Source: Terebella lapidaria
Taxonomy: Eukaryota; Annelida; Polychaeta; Terebellida; Terebellidae
Length of the DNA: 64,000 nucleotides
Reading direction: 5' to 3'
NCBI GenBank assembly: GCA_949152475.1
Contig: OX424568.1
Coordinates: forward strand, 24,155,667 to 24,219,666
In this document: piece after piece, positions 26,089 through 38,000 of the stretch
Layout: each line of letters begins with the position of its first letter
Numbering within the stretch: the first letter of the stretch is position 1
Notes under the pieces: generated by a model
Databases searched by the model: none
The model's input: the letters and a program-made list of their open reading frames with translations, nothing else
What the model was told of the DNA's origin: nothing
Translations under genes and position numbers: made by a program

Positions 26089-26511
26089 TTAACGTAGTCC
26101 GCTACAAACACAGAGGTAACGAAGAGTCAAAATTCAAGTGTTATTTCTTGAATATTTTCTCTCCAAAATGACCTATTTTACAGAGTACCTGATCAGCATC
26201 CTAATACTGAAAAGATAATAGGGGGTCACCGTGCTGGTTTCTTTGACATATTCGATCAAAATCACAGACATTTACCTAAAATGACATGAATTATGGCATT
26301 ATTGCACACTTTTTCGTCCATATTCACATCTTGCATCTTGTTTTCCAAGAGAACGGATACGGTGAACCCCTATTTTCTTTTCAGCTTTAGGATGCTGATC
26401 AGTTACTCTATAAAATATGTCATTTTGAAGCTCTATATTTTGTTAATACAGTCATTTAGTTTGGAAAACTCTTTGCCCCCTCCCCTCACCGTTTGGAGCG
26501 GACTACCTTAA
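26089..26511. mobile_element. fold-back MITE, copy 2 (inverted)
   Basis: A 423-bp relative of the element at 8316. TTAA ends enclose CGTAGTCCGCTACAAACA and GTTTGGAGCGGACTACC. The internal marker CATATTCGATCAAAATCACA lies in the left half here, but its complement lies in the right half of copies 1 and 3, so this copy is inserted in the opposite orientation. No transposase. Confidence 0.85.
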
Positions 26512-28260
26512 ATATGCAGGACGAAGTAACGTTATTATTCTCGAAATTGGCCTGCTCTCACACAGGCCTGTAAAATGATGAAAAATCTAGCCATCTAGAG
26601 TATACAGAAGCAACACCATAAAACTAGTTTCAAGTATAAACGGAGGTATTTCAAGTGTACTGGTAAAGTCAAGTGATTTCAGGAATAAATTTGAAGCTCC
26701 TAAATTCCTCATGAAACATTTTAAAGGCAAAAATAAATGCATATGCTTTATTGTGAGGAGATGTCGGTTTTTGCATCAAAAATATATTAACACCAACTGT
26801 GATAGCCTATGGTGTATTAGTTTATTTCAGTGATAAGGTTACATGAGGGGTCTATACAATTCGTGGAATCTTGTTTTGACAATTGTCGATATTTGATTTA
26901 TTTGCAAAGCTGATTTCGTCCTAATAAAAGCTGGGGCACTGTCTGTATGGCAATAACTACGGAAGCCCGTTGAGGCCAGATACTGCAGGGTGTGAAAATA
27001 TAATTATCTGCCTCTAGATAATTATGTTGCGGCCGCCACTTAAATATATTTTCACGCCTGGCATTAACGGTCTTCCGTAAATAACAACAGTGAGATGAGA
27101 CAAAACCCACGATATGATCACGTGAAACTGATAGATGAATACGTAAATCCCCTCATTCCTCTGGTCTGTTCAGAGGGCGTCAATGGTACCAGGGGATGGT
27201 CGTCCTAGGTCAAATCGAAACTGTACCGCTTCTCCAATGAGAAAGTGTAATGTGCACCGTTATATCAGTGTTATTATTAGTAGCATATTATCCGATATAT
27301 TGCGCAGATTATATAGGCTGTGTCCTCCTGTACATGGATGTCAGTCCTTATTTTTGACAGTAATAAAGCTTTTTTCATAGCTTTTTTTGACAGTAATAAA
27401 GCTTTTTTTTTTTTAGCTTTTTTTGCAAACATGGAGTTCAACCGTAACACGTATTGTTCTGGCTTCACTATTGGGCAATCCAGAGTTTTCAATCAAATAA
27501 TATTCAAGTATTTGATCCATATAAAGGTCCTGTTATATTTCAAGCATTCTTCGTATGTCAGTTGGAACGGGAAATATTTGGATGATATTACAATGCTTGC
27601 ACGATCCATTTTCGATATACATCAGATAAATATTATTATGATTAATTTTCAAATGTAAACTAATATGTTACAATGAGCATGAACGAACATACACGGAACG
27701 AAACAAAAAGTTTTTTTTTCATTCGTATAAATACCAGCGAATGAAATATCACTTTCATTTTGCTCTTCTAGAACGATCTTTTTGTTGTTCTATAAGAATG
27801 CGCAAGACAAGGGAAAACCCTGAATGCAAAAATAATGTTACACTTATACCTACAAAACACGCTTGTCAGACAAGAATAATTATACAGTAGATAGAACGTT
27901 GTCTCCTCATTCAAGCAAGATAATTTTAATTTTGCAAAAAATAATAAGGAATTGTCGCAATACCATTCCAAAACACCCATTTCGTTGGACGTGCGCAGTT
28001 TGAATAGAACTTGCCTCATATTCTGGACACCGGGATGGCGAGCAATAAATTTAACTGAAGTTATTCGATGTACGATTGAAAAAGTGCTTTCTGTTTCGTT
28101 TTGTGAATTTCCGTACATGCTCTTTAAAGATATCGACTCCACCCCTCCCCCGGGCCCTCCATGACTTAATCTAACCGGTCAACATCCAGCCTCTGATAGC
28201 GGGCCGTCTTCTGATAGGTTGGAATTTGTGGAGGCGCTGCCAAAAATGCCCCGGAATCTG
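26512..28260. other. intergenic between divergent genes, nothing recognised
   Basis: AT-rich DNA between the patched-domain and PKS genes. The open frame at 27320-27658 is driven by T-runs and I do not call it. This stretch probably contains PKS control elements. Confidence 0.45.
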
Positions 28261-28404
28261 CTATAAAAATCCAAGGAAACCTTCTGAGAGTCAAACCATC
28301 TCTCTTGCTACGGAGACCGGACAACGATCTGAACAGAGCACAAGGGACCTGGATCGAAAAAACCCAGCCAAATCTTGGACTGAACTGGCCGCGGATTTTT
28401 GCAA
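28261..28404 (+). promoter_or_regulatory. candidate core promoter and non-coding first exon of the PKS gene
   Basis: CTATAAAAAT (28261-28270) is a good TATA box. A GC-balanced leader follows, ending in GCAA/GTAAGT, with the exon edge at 28404. The nearest matching acceptor is TTCTCCGTAG at 32078-32087, one base before the PKS ATG at 32089. A leader exon joined to that acceptor would remove the upstream in-frame ATG at 32038. This is inference from splice signals alone. Confidence 0.5.
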
Positions 28405-29464
28405 GTAAGTTTTTTTTCCTCTTAATCTTGTATTTTATTTATTATTTTTATATGTTGGTTATTCATAACTTTTTGAGCAATCGCTCTTATACTCTATATG
28501 CTTTTATTATTTTAATGGTGGGCTATTCTCTGGGTTGATGTCAGAATGTTCATTCGTATCAATTCATAATAACTTTATAGCTTCACCGTCACATGAAATA
28601 GAATTGTAATATTTGTAAGTCTTATGGCCATTTTTACTATACATGCTTTTTTAAAAGTTGAATATAGGGGTTATTTATGAATAATAAATATATACACTGC
28701 TGTGCAGCCCACACGGTTACAAATAAATGTGCTCGTATTATGGATATGCAAAGCCACTTGTGAGCATTTCATCAATGACCTTGAATTCGACCTTGAGTGA
28801 CAAATAAGTGTTGAATATCGAAGCCACGTCAAATTCGAAATGGTCAAATTGTCCCGTGAAGACGAAACGCTTCAAGTCTGTATTGTAAACATATAGGGAA
28901 TCACATATGATACCTCTTTTGGCGACCTTGCGATTCTGCCCAGGGTGACATTGAGTGCTCAGACGGAAATATGTCGTGTACAAATGGGTGGAATGGTTTC
29001 TGGGAAACTACACCTGTATCAGAATAGGAATGGAAAGGCCATGTATGGGCCATCGTTTTGCGACCTTGGAATTTAATTACACTTGAGTTGTCTCATTTAC
29101 AAGTAAGATTGATTGAATGTTCAAATAAAGGCTTTTTCGATAGTTGTGGGTCTGAGGAAGGCTCATCTCATTTCCTGGTAAAATAAGAATGTTTGCCCCT
29201 GTTGTTGTTGAGATAAATCGGTTGATCCGTGGGTGGACCATGCCATCTGAATTGGTAATATTTGGTGTACTCTTATGTTACGTAATGATTTATTTTGTGA
29301 ACTGTATGGGAGCGGTTTTTTTAAGATATGCCCCATGATACAAGATGATATAGCAGAATAAAAATAATAACTGGAATAGAGTGATATTTCTTATCACGAA
29401 ATTATACTTACATACACCAGGCACTTGTTATTTAATTCAGCAATACATTTAAAGTTTATGTAAA
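28405..29464. other. first (non-coding) intron of the PKS gene, 5' part
   Basis: AT-rich. A minus-strand open frame at 28738-28983 has no recognisable domain. The intron, if the leader exon is right, runs to 32087 and contains the half-site element at 29465. Confidence 0.4.
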
Positions 29465-30245
29465 CGGATATTCGCATGACCTTGAATTTTGAACATTGAC
29501 CCTTATTTCCAAGGACAAAGCACAAAATGGGTAATATCATGCTTATCATCGACTTTAAGAGGAATCAATTGTGCACCTATAGGAAATGATATATGCTGAA
29601 TATTCTCATGAACTTGAAGTTGACCTTAGACGTTATTTTTCAAGATCAGAGCACAGATGGCCAATGTGTCGCCTAAATCAACTTTACAGCTTGAAAATAA
29701 ATTGTGAACATACAGAAAGTGATATATACTGAAAATTATCATCACCTTGAACTTGATCTTTGACCTTATTCTCAAGGTCAGAGCACAAAATCACTAATAT
29801 CTTGCTTATTATTGACTCTGCAGTTTGGGAATAAATTGTGTACATATAGGAAATGATATAAGCTGATTATTCTCATGACCTTGAACATTACCTTTGACCT
29901 TATTTACACGGTCGGACCACAAAATGGCTAATATCTCGTTTGTTATTTAAATTTTACGGCTTAGGAATCAATTGTGAACATATGAAATGATACATTGGTG
30001 AATATATTGTTATGACCTTGAGTTTGACCTTTGACCTCAATTTTTCTTCGTAATGCGAGCTGTATGGAGTGAACTCCCAGAACACTTCAAGATAGAGCTT
30101 AAATGTTGGCAGTCTCAAATGGTGACCTTAAATTTGAACTTCAATGACCTTGAAAATCAATATGGCAATCTTGATGAAATAAGTTATGGTGTAAAACTAT
30201 ACATTTATTCGGTAACCTTTCTTAGCCCTTCGGCTAGTTTTTTGT
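29465..30245 (+). mobile_element. tandem-repeat mobile element with AGGTCA half-sites, copy 2
   Basis: About five diverged units of the family seen at 1558-2595. A perfect TGACCTTTGACCT lies at 30025-30037. The right tail, GGTAACCTTTCTTAGCC, begins at 30211 and is followed by CTTCGGCTAG, which can pair with the preceding TAGCC as a short hairpin. The left flank of copies 1 and 3 is not found, so this copy is truncated on that side. Confidence 0.7.
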
Positions 30246-32087
30246 TGTTGTTTCACTGCCCATTGACAGAAGTGAGTGGAAATTATAAAAAAAATTATTA
30301 TAAAGTCCAATATAACACGGATTATCCAGTATACATTATTTAAAGAATATAATGTGTAATGGAAATACATGGATCATGAAATCCCCATATAGTACCCGGC
30401 GGTATATAACCACGTCTCTTCATGATACATAGCTGAGAATAACTAGACGAGTCGGTTACCGATGACCGCGTGGGTGTATCCCTATCGTACATGTTGCCCA
30501 ACATATGTTAATTCAGACAAATATCATTACTTTTATGGCCAGCGTGTTTCATCGATAGCAGCAATGAAAGTTCCCGACCTTAATTGGTTTTATTCCATGC
30601 AGTAACACTCAAAACAACTAAAATATTCATTAACTTATTATTTCTTACCAAATACTTTCCAGAAGCTTGTCACAGGAATGGATTATGAAACCTTGCTCAA
30701 TCCCTCAAAATTATGGGTACAACCATGAAATCTCTAGCATTGCAGAATCTTGGGGTTGTTGAGCATAATAATAAGTGTTTTCCTAACTATTTTTTTTATT
30801 GTGGTCAATAATAAGACTGAATTACTACAATTAATGGTAACTCATTTAGTTACAGCCATGAAATATCTACTGGACAAAACCTTTACCTTGTTGAGCTCAA
30901 TAATAAATGTTTCTTGCCTTAATTTTTTTTTATTGTGGTCAATTATAGACTTAACTAGTAAAACTAATGTTAACTTATTCGGTAATATTATTGTGTTTCA
31001 AAAACATCACTTCTCTATTCTGAACAAGAATCCAGTGCCATCATGGTACAGGTTATTGGAATGATCATAGATGTCGAAGCGGGTATTTTTTAATTTAGCC
31101 TCCTAACTAATTCATATTTACATGATCATTCTGAAAACAATAGGTTTCGTGTGACGGTCGTTCCCATCGAGCCTGAGCGATTTCATCATCATTCATATAA
31201 AACTTCTTCCCTTAGAGCATTCACAAGTCATGTGTGCTAAACAGGCCATTTTGAGCACAAAATGTGTCGCCAGTCGGCCAATTTGGTTGCTATGGCAACA
31301 AAGATCGATTGGTGTCGTGATTTCACCATGAGACACGTCCCTCTAAAATATTATTGTAATTGGTTCAGATTTGCAACCGTAAAGCGTTCACAAGAAAATC
31401 TGTACGGACGAGGCGCAACGGATCCAAATCCATAGGATCCGCCGAGCTTCATTCGGGGGATACAATAATGAATCTGTCTTATATTGTGGTCCCTTATGCA
31501 TGATAATCGTCAAAGATGATCAGTATTGATCTGATAATTTCTGATAACGATCTATAGGTTCATCTAATATAGTAAACTGATGATCAATATTGCGACATTT
31601 GTAGATAACATGGACCACAAAATACACATAACCATGTTGAGGCCATTGCTTTTTTTCGCCCATTCACATAGCAAAGACCCGAAAGTTATGGTTATTAGGT
31701 ACAAAAAATAGATGCATTTTTTTGTTTTTGTCTTGCTTTTCACTCAAACCATAGACAAAGGCTTCTGTGTCTATGCTCAAACAGACTGATCGTATATTGC
31801 GTATTGAGTTCCCCAAAGATCACTGCAACCACCCTGTTTTATAAAGTTGTCATCAGAATAGTATTCTAACAAACTGTGAAGATTTCATCTATGGTGTTAG
31901 AATCATCGCCTTGTTCTTCCTGACAACATCACCTGGTTTTACCTGTATGGGGCTGGTGCAATTGAATTCGGTTTGACCAGTCAATGAACATTTGGTTCAT
32001 ACCCTTTTCAACGCGTTTCACTGGGATAGTTTTCTAAATGCCGTCTTGCAAGATGTGGAGAATAAAAAATATCATTGTTCTCCGTAG
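30246..32087. other. 5' region/first intron of the PKS gene, 3' part
   Basis: AT-rich. Two imperfect copies of a roughly 140-bp unit with TTGTTGAGC(A/T)(C/T)AATAATAA (30755 and 30889) form a small local duplication. No gene was recognised. Confidence 0.45.
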
Positions 32088-32088
32088 A

Positions 32089-35000
32089 ATGGCGGCCGAT
32101 ACTTTGCCGGATTCGAGCAAGATTGCCATCGTTGGCATCGGCTGCCGCTTTGCCAATGGCATCAACACTGTCGAAGACTTTCATCACATGCTACGCGAGC
32201 GTCTTGATTGCACGATTCCACCGCCAGATGGCAGATACGACATGAAACACTTCTACAGGTAAATTGGCTCAACTCTGTATTATACTATATTTCTGCATTT
32301 TTGCCCTTGCAACTACTTTTGACGTATTGGTCTATTTAAACGTACCTAACAATATCAACAGTGATCTTCAGTCGTGATTTGTGAAACTCCAGTAATCTCT
32401 GTTCGAAAACTGTTTGCAGTGTAAACAAGTCTCCAGGAAAGATGTACATCCGGCGTGGAGGATACATCAACGAGAATTTGGAGATGTTTGACAGAGAGTT
32501 CTACAAGATCTCCCCAGGTGTGTGTCAGACAAATCAATATTAACCTAATGGACAGGCTATTCATAAAGAACTTGAAGTACTACTTGAACAGCTTATATAT
32601 GTTTAACATATGATACTAATTTACTATGTATCTGACAGTAGACTTATAATGATTCATTACGCACGACTATAACGTTATGATGTTCCGCACTGAACAGAGG
32701 AAGCCAACCAGCTGGACCCTCAGGTTAGACTCTGCCTAGAAGTCGCCTACGAGAGTTTGGACAACGCGGGGATTCCAACCATCAAACTGAAAGGCACACG
32801 CACAGGTTAGTGGTTATATATAAATCAACCTTTAGTTTTAAACATAAACATTGTTACTGTGGTAGTGTTATTGGCATTCCACCAGTACGAATTGTTCGCA
32901 AGTTTCTGCAAGTTTATTTTAGATGTAGTGAGTTTTTCATTGTCATTGTCAAAATCTCATCACGTTGGATACTTTAGCGCCATTTGCATCATCAAAATCA
33001 CGCTGTGTGGTGGTAAAATCTTGGTACTTATTGGCATAATCAAAATCACGATGTGTTGGTGGTACAAATGTTGATACTAACATTAGATATGTACGATGGA
33101 ACAAACATACACCACGTCACTACAAACTACCGTGGTTTTCATGTCTTTGTGCCAGGCGTGTACATGGGCGTGACATCGAGTGAGTATGGTCTGCTTGGAG
33201 GCTTTCCTCACGACAACATCTCACAGTACACCAACTCCGGCAGTAATTCCTGCATGATCGCCAACAGATTGTCGTACGAGTTCGACTTGAGAGGGCCAAG
33301 CTTCAGGTAGAAACATCCATCTGAAAAAAGTACTGAATGATTCCAGTTACAATAATTATAATATACTCTTCAATTTATGCTTGCATGTCTGTCAATTGTA
33401 CTGATACGAGCAAATTTCAATGCATTTCAGTGTGGACACGGCCTGTTCCTCATCTCTGTACGCCATCTATCTCGCCTGTGAAGCCATCAGACAGGGTCAG
33501 TGTGACCAGGCGTTGGCTGGGGGAGTCAACCTCCTGTTAATGCCCTTCACAACCATTGGCTTTTGCCAGGCAGGTATGCTCTCGCCTGATGGACGGTGTA
33601 AAAGCTTCGACAACTCAGCCGATGGTTACTCAAGAAGCGAAGGTGCTGGAGTTGTTGTGCTGAAGCCACTGGCGAAGGCACTTGAAGATGGCGACAACAT
33701 CTACACAGTCATCAGAGGTGGGGCCCTCAGCAATGATGGTCGTACACCAGGGATTGTCAACCCAAGCTATGATGCTCAAACTGATCTCGTCTTCCGGGCG
33801 TGCAAACAGGCCCAAGTCGACCCACACAAGATCGAGTACATTGAGGCGCATGGTACTGGCACCAAAGTCGGTGACAAGACAGAAGCGAATGCCCTCGGTG
33901 AAGCTCTCAGTCAGACACGACCCAAAACAGACCCCAAGCTCTACCTTGGCTCCGTGAAATCAAACGTTGGCCACACTGAAGGGGCAGCAGGAGTGGCAGC
34001 CGTGATCAAACTTGCGCTCATGCAGTACCACGACATCATCCCACCTGTGGTACACTTCCAGAATCCAAATGAAAACATCCCCTTTGATGAACTAAACATG
34101 ACAGTCCCAACAAAGGTTGTGCCCTGGCCACGTCCGAAGAGAGGCCAGCGACGGCTCGCAGGATGCAGCTCCTTTGGTTTTGGGGGAGCAAATGCGCATA
34201 TCATCATGGAAGAGCCTCCGAAAATGAAACAACCCTCCAGACATCAGTTCGACAAGCAAACTATTCTGTTTTTGTCAGCTGCCACGAAAGATGCTCTGAT
34301 CTTGCGAAAAGATGCCATGAAAGAAAAACTCCAGAATGAGTTGTCTGCAACACAACACTTCCGAGACATCGCTGCCACCTCATTCCACAGATCAACTCAC
34401 CACCGAAACAGATGTGCCGTCATCACCAACTCGACCGATGGTGCAGTCACAAAACTGACAAATCCAGACGAAGATGTGATACAAGGCACAGCATCGAGTA
34501 ATGCAGAGTCTTTGTCCAAGAAGGTGTTCGTGTTCACGGGGATGGGATCCCAGTGGTGGGCCATGGGTCGGAGTCTGTACAAGGAGGACAGCACCTTTAG
34601 GAACACAATCAGCGTTAGTATCATATGTATTTGAGTATACAGAAGTGTATTCACAGATGAATCCACATAATCTTAACAGTATGATTTTTTTAAACAGACG
34701 TCTGATGTTTTCATGATCTGTAACATATTTTTCTTTCAAATGGGCATCAGATGTTTGACCAAGAACTGACTGCCCTTGGAGCCGATTGGACAATGACCAA
34801 GCTGTTGACAGAAACCACTGACAAAAACACCATAAACGAAACCCGTAAGTGATTAATTGCACGGTTAGTCATATATTTTGGCACATAATATTTCTCATGG
34901 ATTCACAGACCCGATGTTTTTTTTTTCAGAGTATGCTCAGCCAGCAATCTGCGCAGTGGAAATGGGCCTCGTGGATGTTCTGAAAGACTACGGAGTAGTG

Positions 35001-38000
35001 CCTGATGCCATCATCGGCCACAGTGTCGGAGAAGTACCAGCCGCCTACGCGTCCAAACGCCTGAGCTTTCGGGATGCAGTCCGCATCATATATTACAGAG
35101 GGCAAGAGTTGTCCAAGACTAGTGGGAAGGGGGCTATGCTCGCTGTGTTACATGCAGCTGATGAGGTCAGGGTGAAACTGAATTTGTCTGGGTTGAGCAA
35201 GAACATTGACGTTGCTGTGATTAACAGCCATACTCAGCTTGTCCTTTCTGGTGACATAAGTGCTATCAATAAATTGAAGTCACAACTCGAGGGGGAGGGA
35301 ATTAGATCAGTCCTTTTAAAAGTGAACAACGCCTTCCACAGTTTCCAACAAGAGTCACTTCAGGACAGTCTGAAGGCAAAACTCAGCTTCCTCCACAATA
35401 ATTCCACTGAGAAACCGGACCATATTCCCATGGTGTCCACAGTCACTGGGACATATGTTTCCACCAAACAACTCAATGACCGAGACTATTGGTGGAGAAA
35501 TGTCCGGCGCAGTGTCAACTTCCTTGCAGGTTTCGAATTTCTCCTCAGTGAGGGTTACACAACTTTCATTGAGATTGGTGCTCATCCAGCCTTGAACCCA
35601 GCAATGAAGGACATCATCAGTGCTCAGAAACAACCTCCTAAATCTTTTGTGGTTGAAACCTTGAAACGCCCACGGGACATCTCGAAACCTGCTGATGACC
35701 AGACACTGCTTCTCCAATGTCTGGCAAAACTGCACTGTGAAGGCTATCCAGTCGACCTGACCTGTCTCTATCCAGAGCGGTACCTTGTCCAGCAACTGCC
35801 ACGATATCCCTGGCAGAAAGTGATGTGCACAGCTGTCACAGGTGAGTCAAAGAAATTATTACTACACCCACGATCACAACACAACCTGTTAGGCGAGAAG
35901 CAAGACAGGACACCATCCATGCCCAAAAACGTGCATAACTGGCGTTCAGAGCTGACGGTTCTGACAGTGCCTTGGGTACGAGACCACGTCATCCAGTCGA
36001 GTGTCATTGCTCCAGGCACGAGCTATTTGGAGATCAGCATTGAGGCAACAAGGCAACTCCAAGACAAGAAGCACATGTCGTGCACTGTCAAAGATATCGA
36101 CTTGAAAAGGTTTTTGTTCATGCCTGATTGCAAAGCCACGCTGTCTGTGGATGTTGAGGAAAGGGAGGAGGCGATGAAACTGACAATTTTGAGCAAAGGA
36201 GGGAAGGATGTGTGGTCAACACATGCTACGGCGACCATTTGTCCTGACTTCTGCAATCGAGATGTTGCCAAAATGAGTATCGATGACGTTGTACAGAAAT
36301 GCACAGGGCGTGCTGCCAAAGACCAAGATTTCTTGTACACAAAGTTTCACAAGCTCGGTTACTCACTTGGGCCTAGTTTTCAGGTGTTGAAACAGGCTTG
36401 GTTCAGTGAGGACATCCGAACAGTCTACATGAGGATCAGTGCCACTGACGAGATCAGACATGAACTTGATCTGTACAGCATCCATCCTGCACTCTTCGAC
36501 TCTCTGTTCCAGGGTCTGGGCATCACCACAACATTGCTGAAAGAAAGACAGGCAATGATCTCCAAGGCTAAGTACATCCCCAAAGTCTATGTTCCTCTGG
36601 GGATAAAAGAAATGTACATCGTGCGATCTGTACCTGCTGACCTCTTTGCAACGATTGACGTGATCGAGGAAGAGCCAATGCTAGCAAATATCGTCATGAT
36701 GGACAAAGACGGGTATGTATGCGTCGTCCTAACAGGCGTTGTGTTTGGTATGGCAGCAGAGGGGGACGATGGCCAGGACATACAGCTCTGGAAAATGGAC
36801 TTTGAAGAAAGGACATTTGCCAACATGCACAAAGACACGACTGGTAAAGTTGTAGCCTTGTACAACTCGCCTGACGTTGAAAGAGTTCTAGTCTCTCGAT
36901 GGTCAACCATGAGAAATTTGCACACAGAATCAATTCAGACACTACAGGAAAACCAGTTCCATCTTCTGGGTCGTCACAATAATCTTCAGCACATTGTCTT
37001 TCTGGCCTCTAGTATTGATCTGGCATCAGCTTCTTCCGCATGCAGTCCTGCCAAGTTCCAAGCAGCAATAAGTGACAATTTGGTTGTCTTGACAAAGCTT
37101 GTGACACAGTTGAAGAAGTCAGAAATCAACAAGCCCATTGTCTGGCTGTTGACTCGAGGTGCTCTCTCATTTGATGACTCTGCCTCGTGCTCGCCGTTTG
37201 CAACTGCTGTCCTCTCGTTTGGACTCAGCATGATGCAAGAAGCCATCGATATCAAAGTCTACATGGTCGATCTGCCACAATCACAATCAGAATACAATGC
37301 ATGCCTTCCTGAAGTACAGAAGCTCATTGCTGATCCACCAGAAGACGACAATGAATTCCTGTTCGCCGTCTCATCCCAAGGAAGGACAAGGGTGTATGCT
37401 CGACGACTTGGTCATTATCCTCTGAGTTCTGTCAAACATTCTGTTACCAAAGACAACTGGGCCATTCGTGATGATGCCAAACCATCCATGAATTTGGTGT
37501 CATTCTCAAACATTGGGCCAGCCAAAAACAATGAAGTGAGGGTCCAAGTTAGAGCTTGCAAAATTCTGCCAAACTGTCAGAATGGTGGGTTCACAGCAAT
37601 TGTAGCAGGTCCTTTTACTGGAAAGCTGAATGGCTACAAACCAGGTGATTTTCTTGTTGGTTTCACGTCTGGTCAGGTACAAGCAAACCTGAATTTGGAG
37701 GGTTCCTTCTGTGCGAAGATTCCTCCCAAGATGGACTGTGAAACTGCCGTTATGGGTGTTCACAAATTCTTGATGGCGTACGTTATGGTGCACTCAGTTG
37801 ATGTCAGAAAGAAAACATGTCTAGTTGTTGGTGAAGACCAACAGGAGATCAACACATTCCAGGATGTTATCAAGATGTTTGGTGGAAGTATTGGTGACAC
37901 TCTCAACGGGTGTATGGTTGATGTCATCATCAATTTGGCCACGAATGGCGTAAGTATACCTGAGTCCCATTTCCAGCGTCTGAGGAGCTTTGGTCAGATC

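Noticed and set aside
27277..27658. Overlapping frames near 27.3-27.7 kb
   Set aside because: They are made mostly of T-run repeats (GACAGTAATAAAGCTTTTTT) and show no homology cue.
28738..28983. 81-aa minus-strand frame
   Set aside because: No recognisable domain, and it contains half-site repeat words (AAGGTCGAATTCAAGGTCA). Probably a repeat remnant.
34392..34862. Minus-strand frames inside the PKS gene
   Set aside because: They are antisense shadows of the PKS coding sequence.
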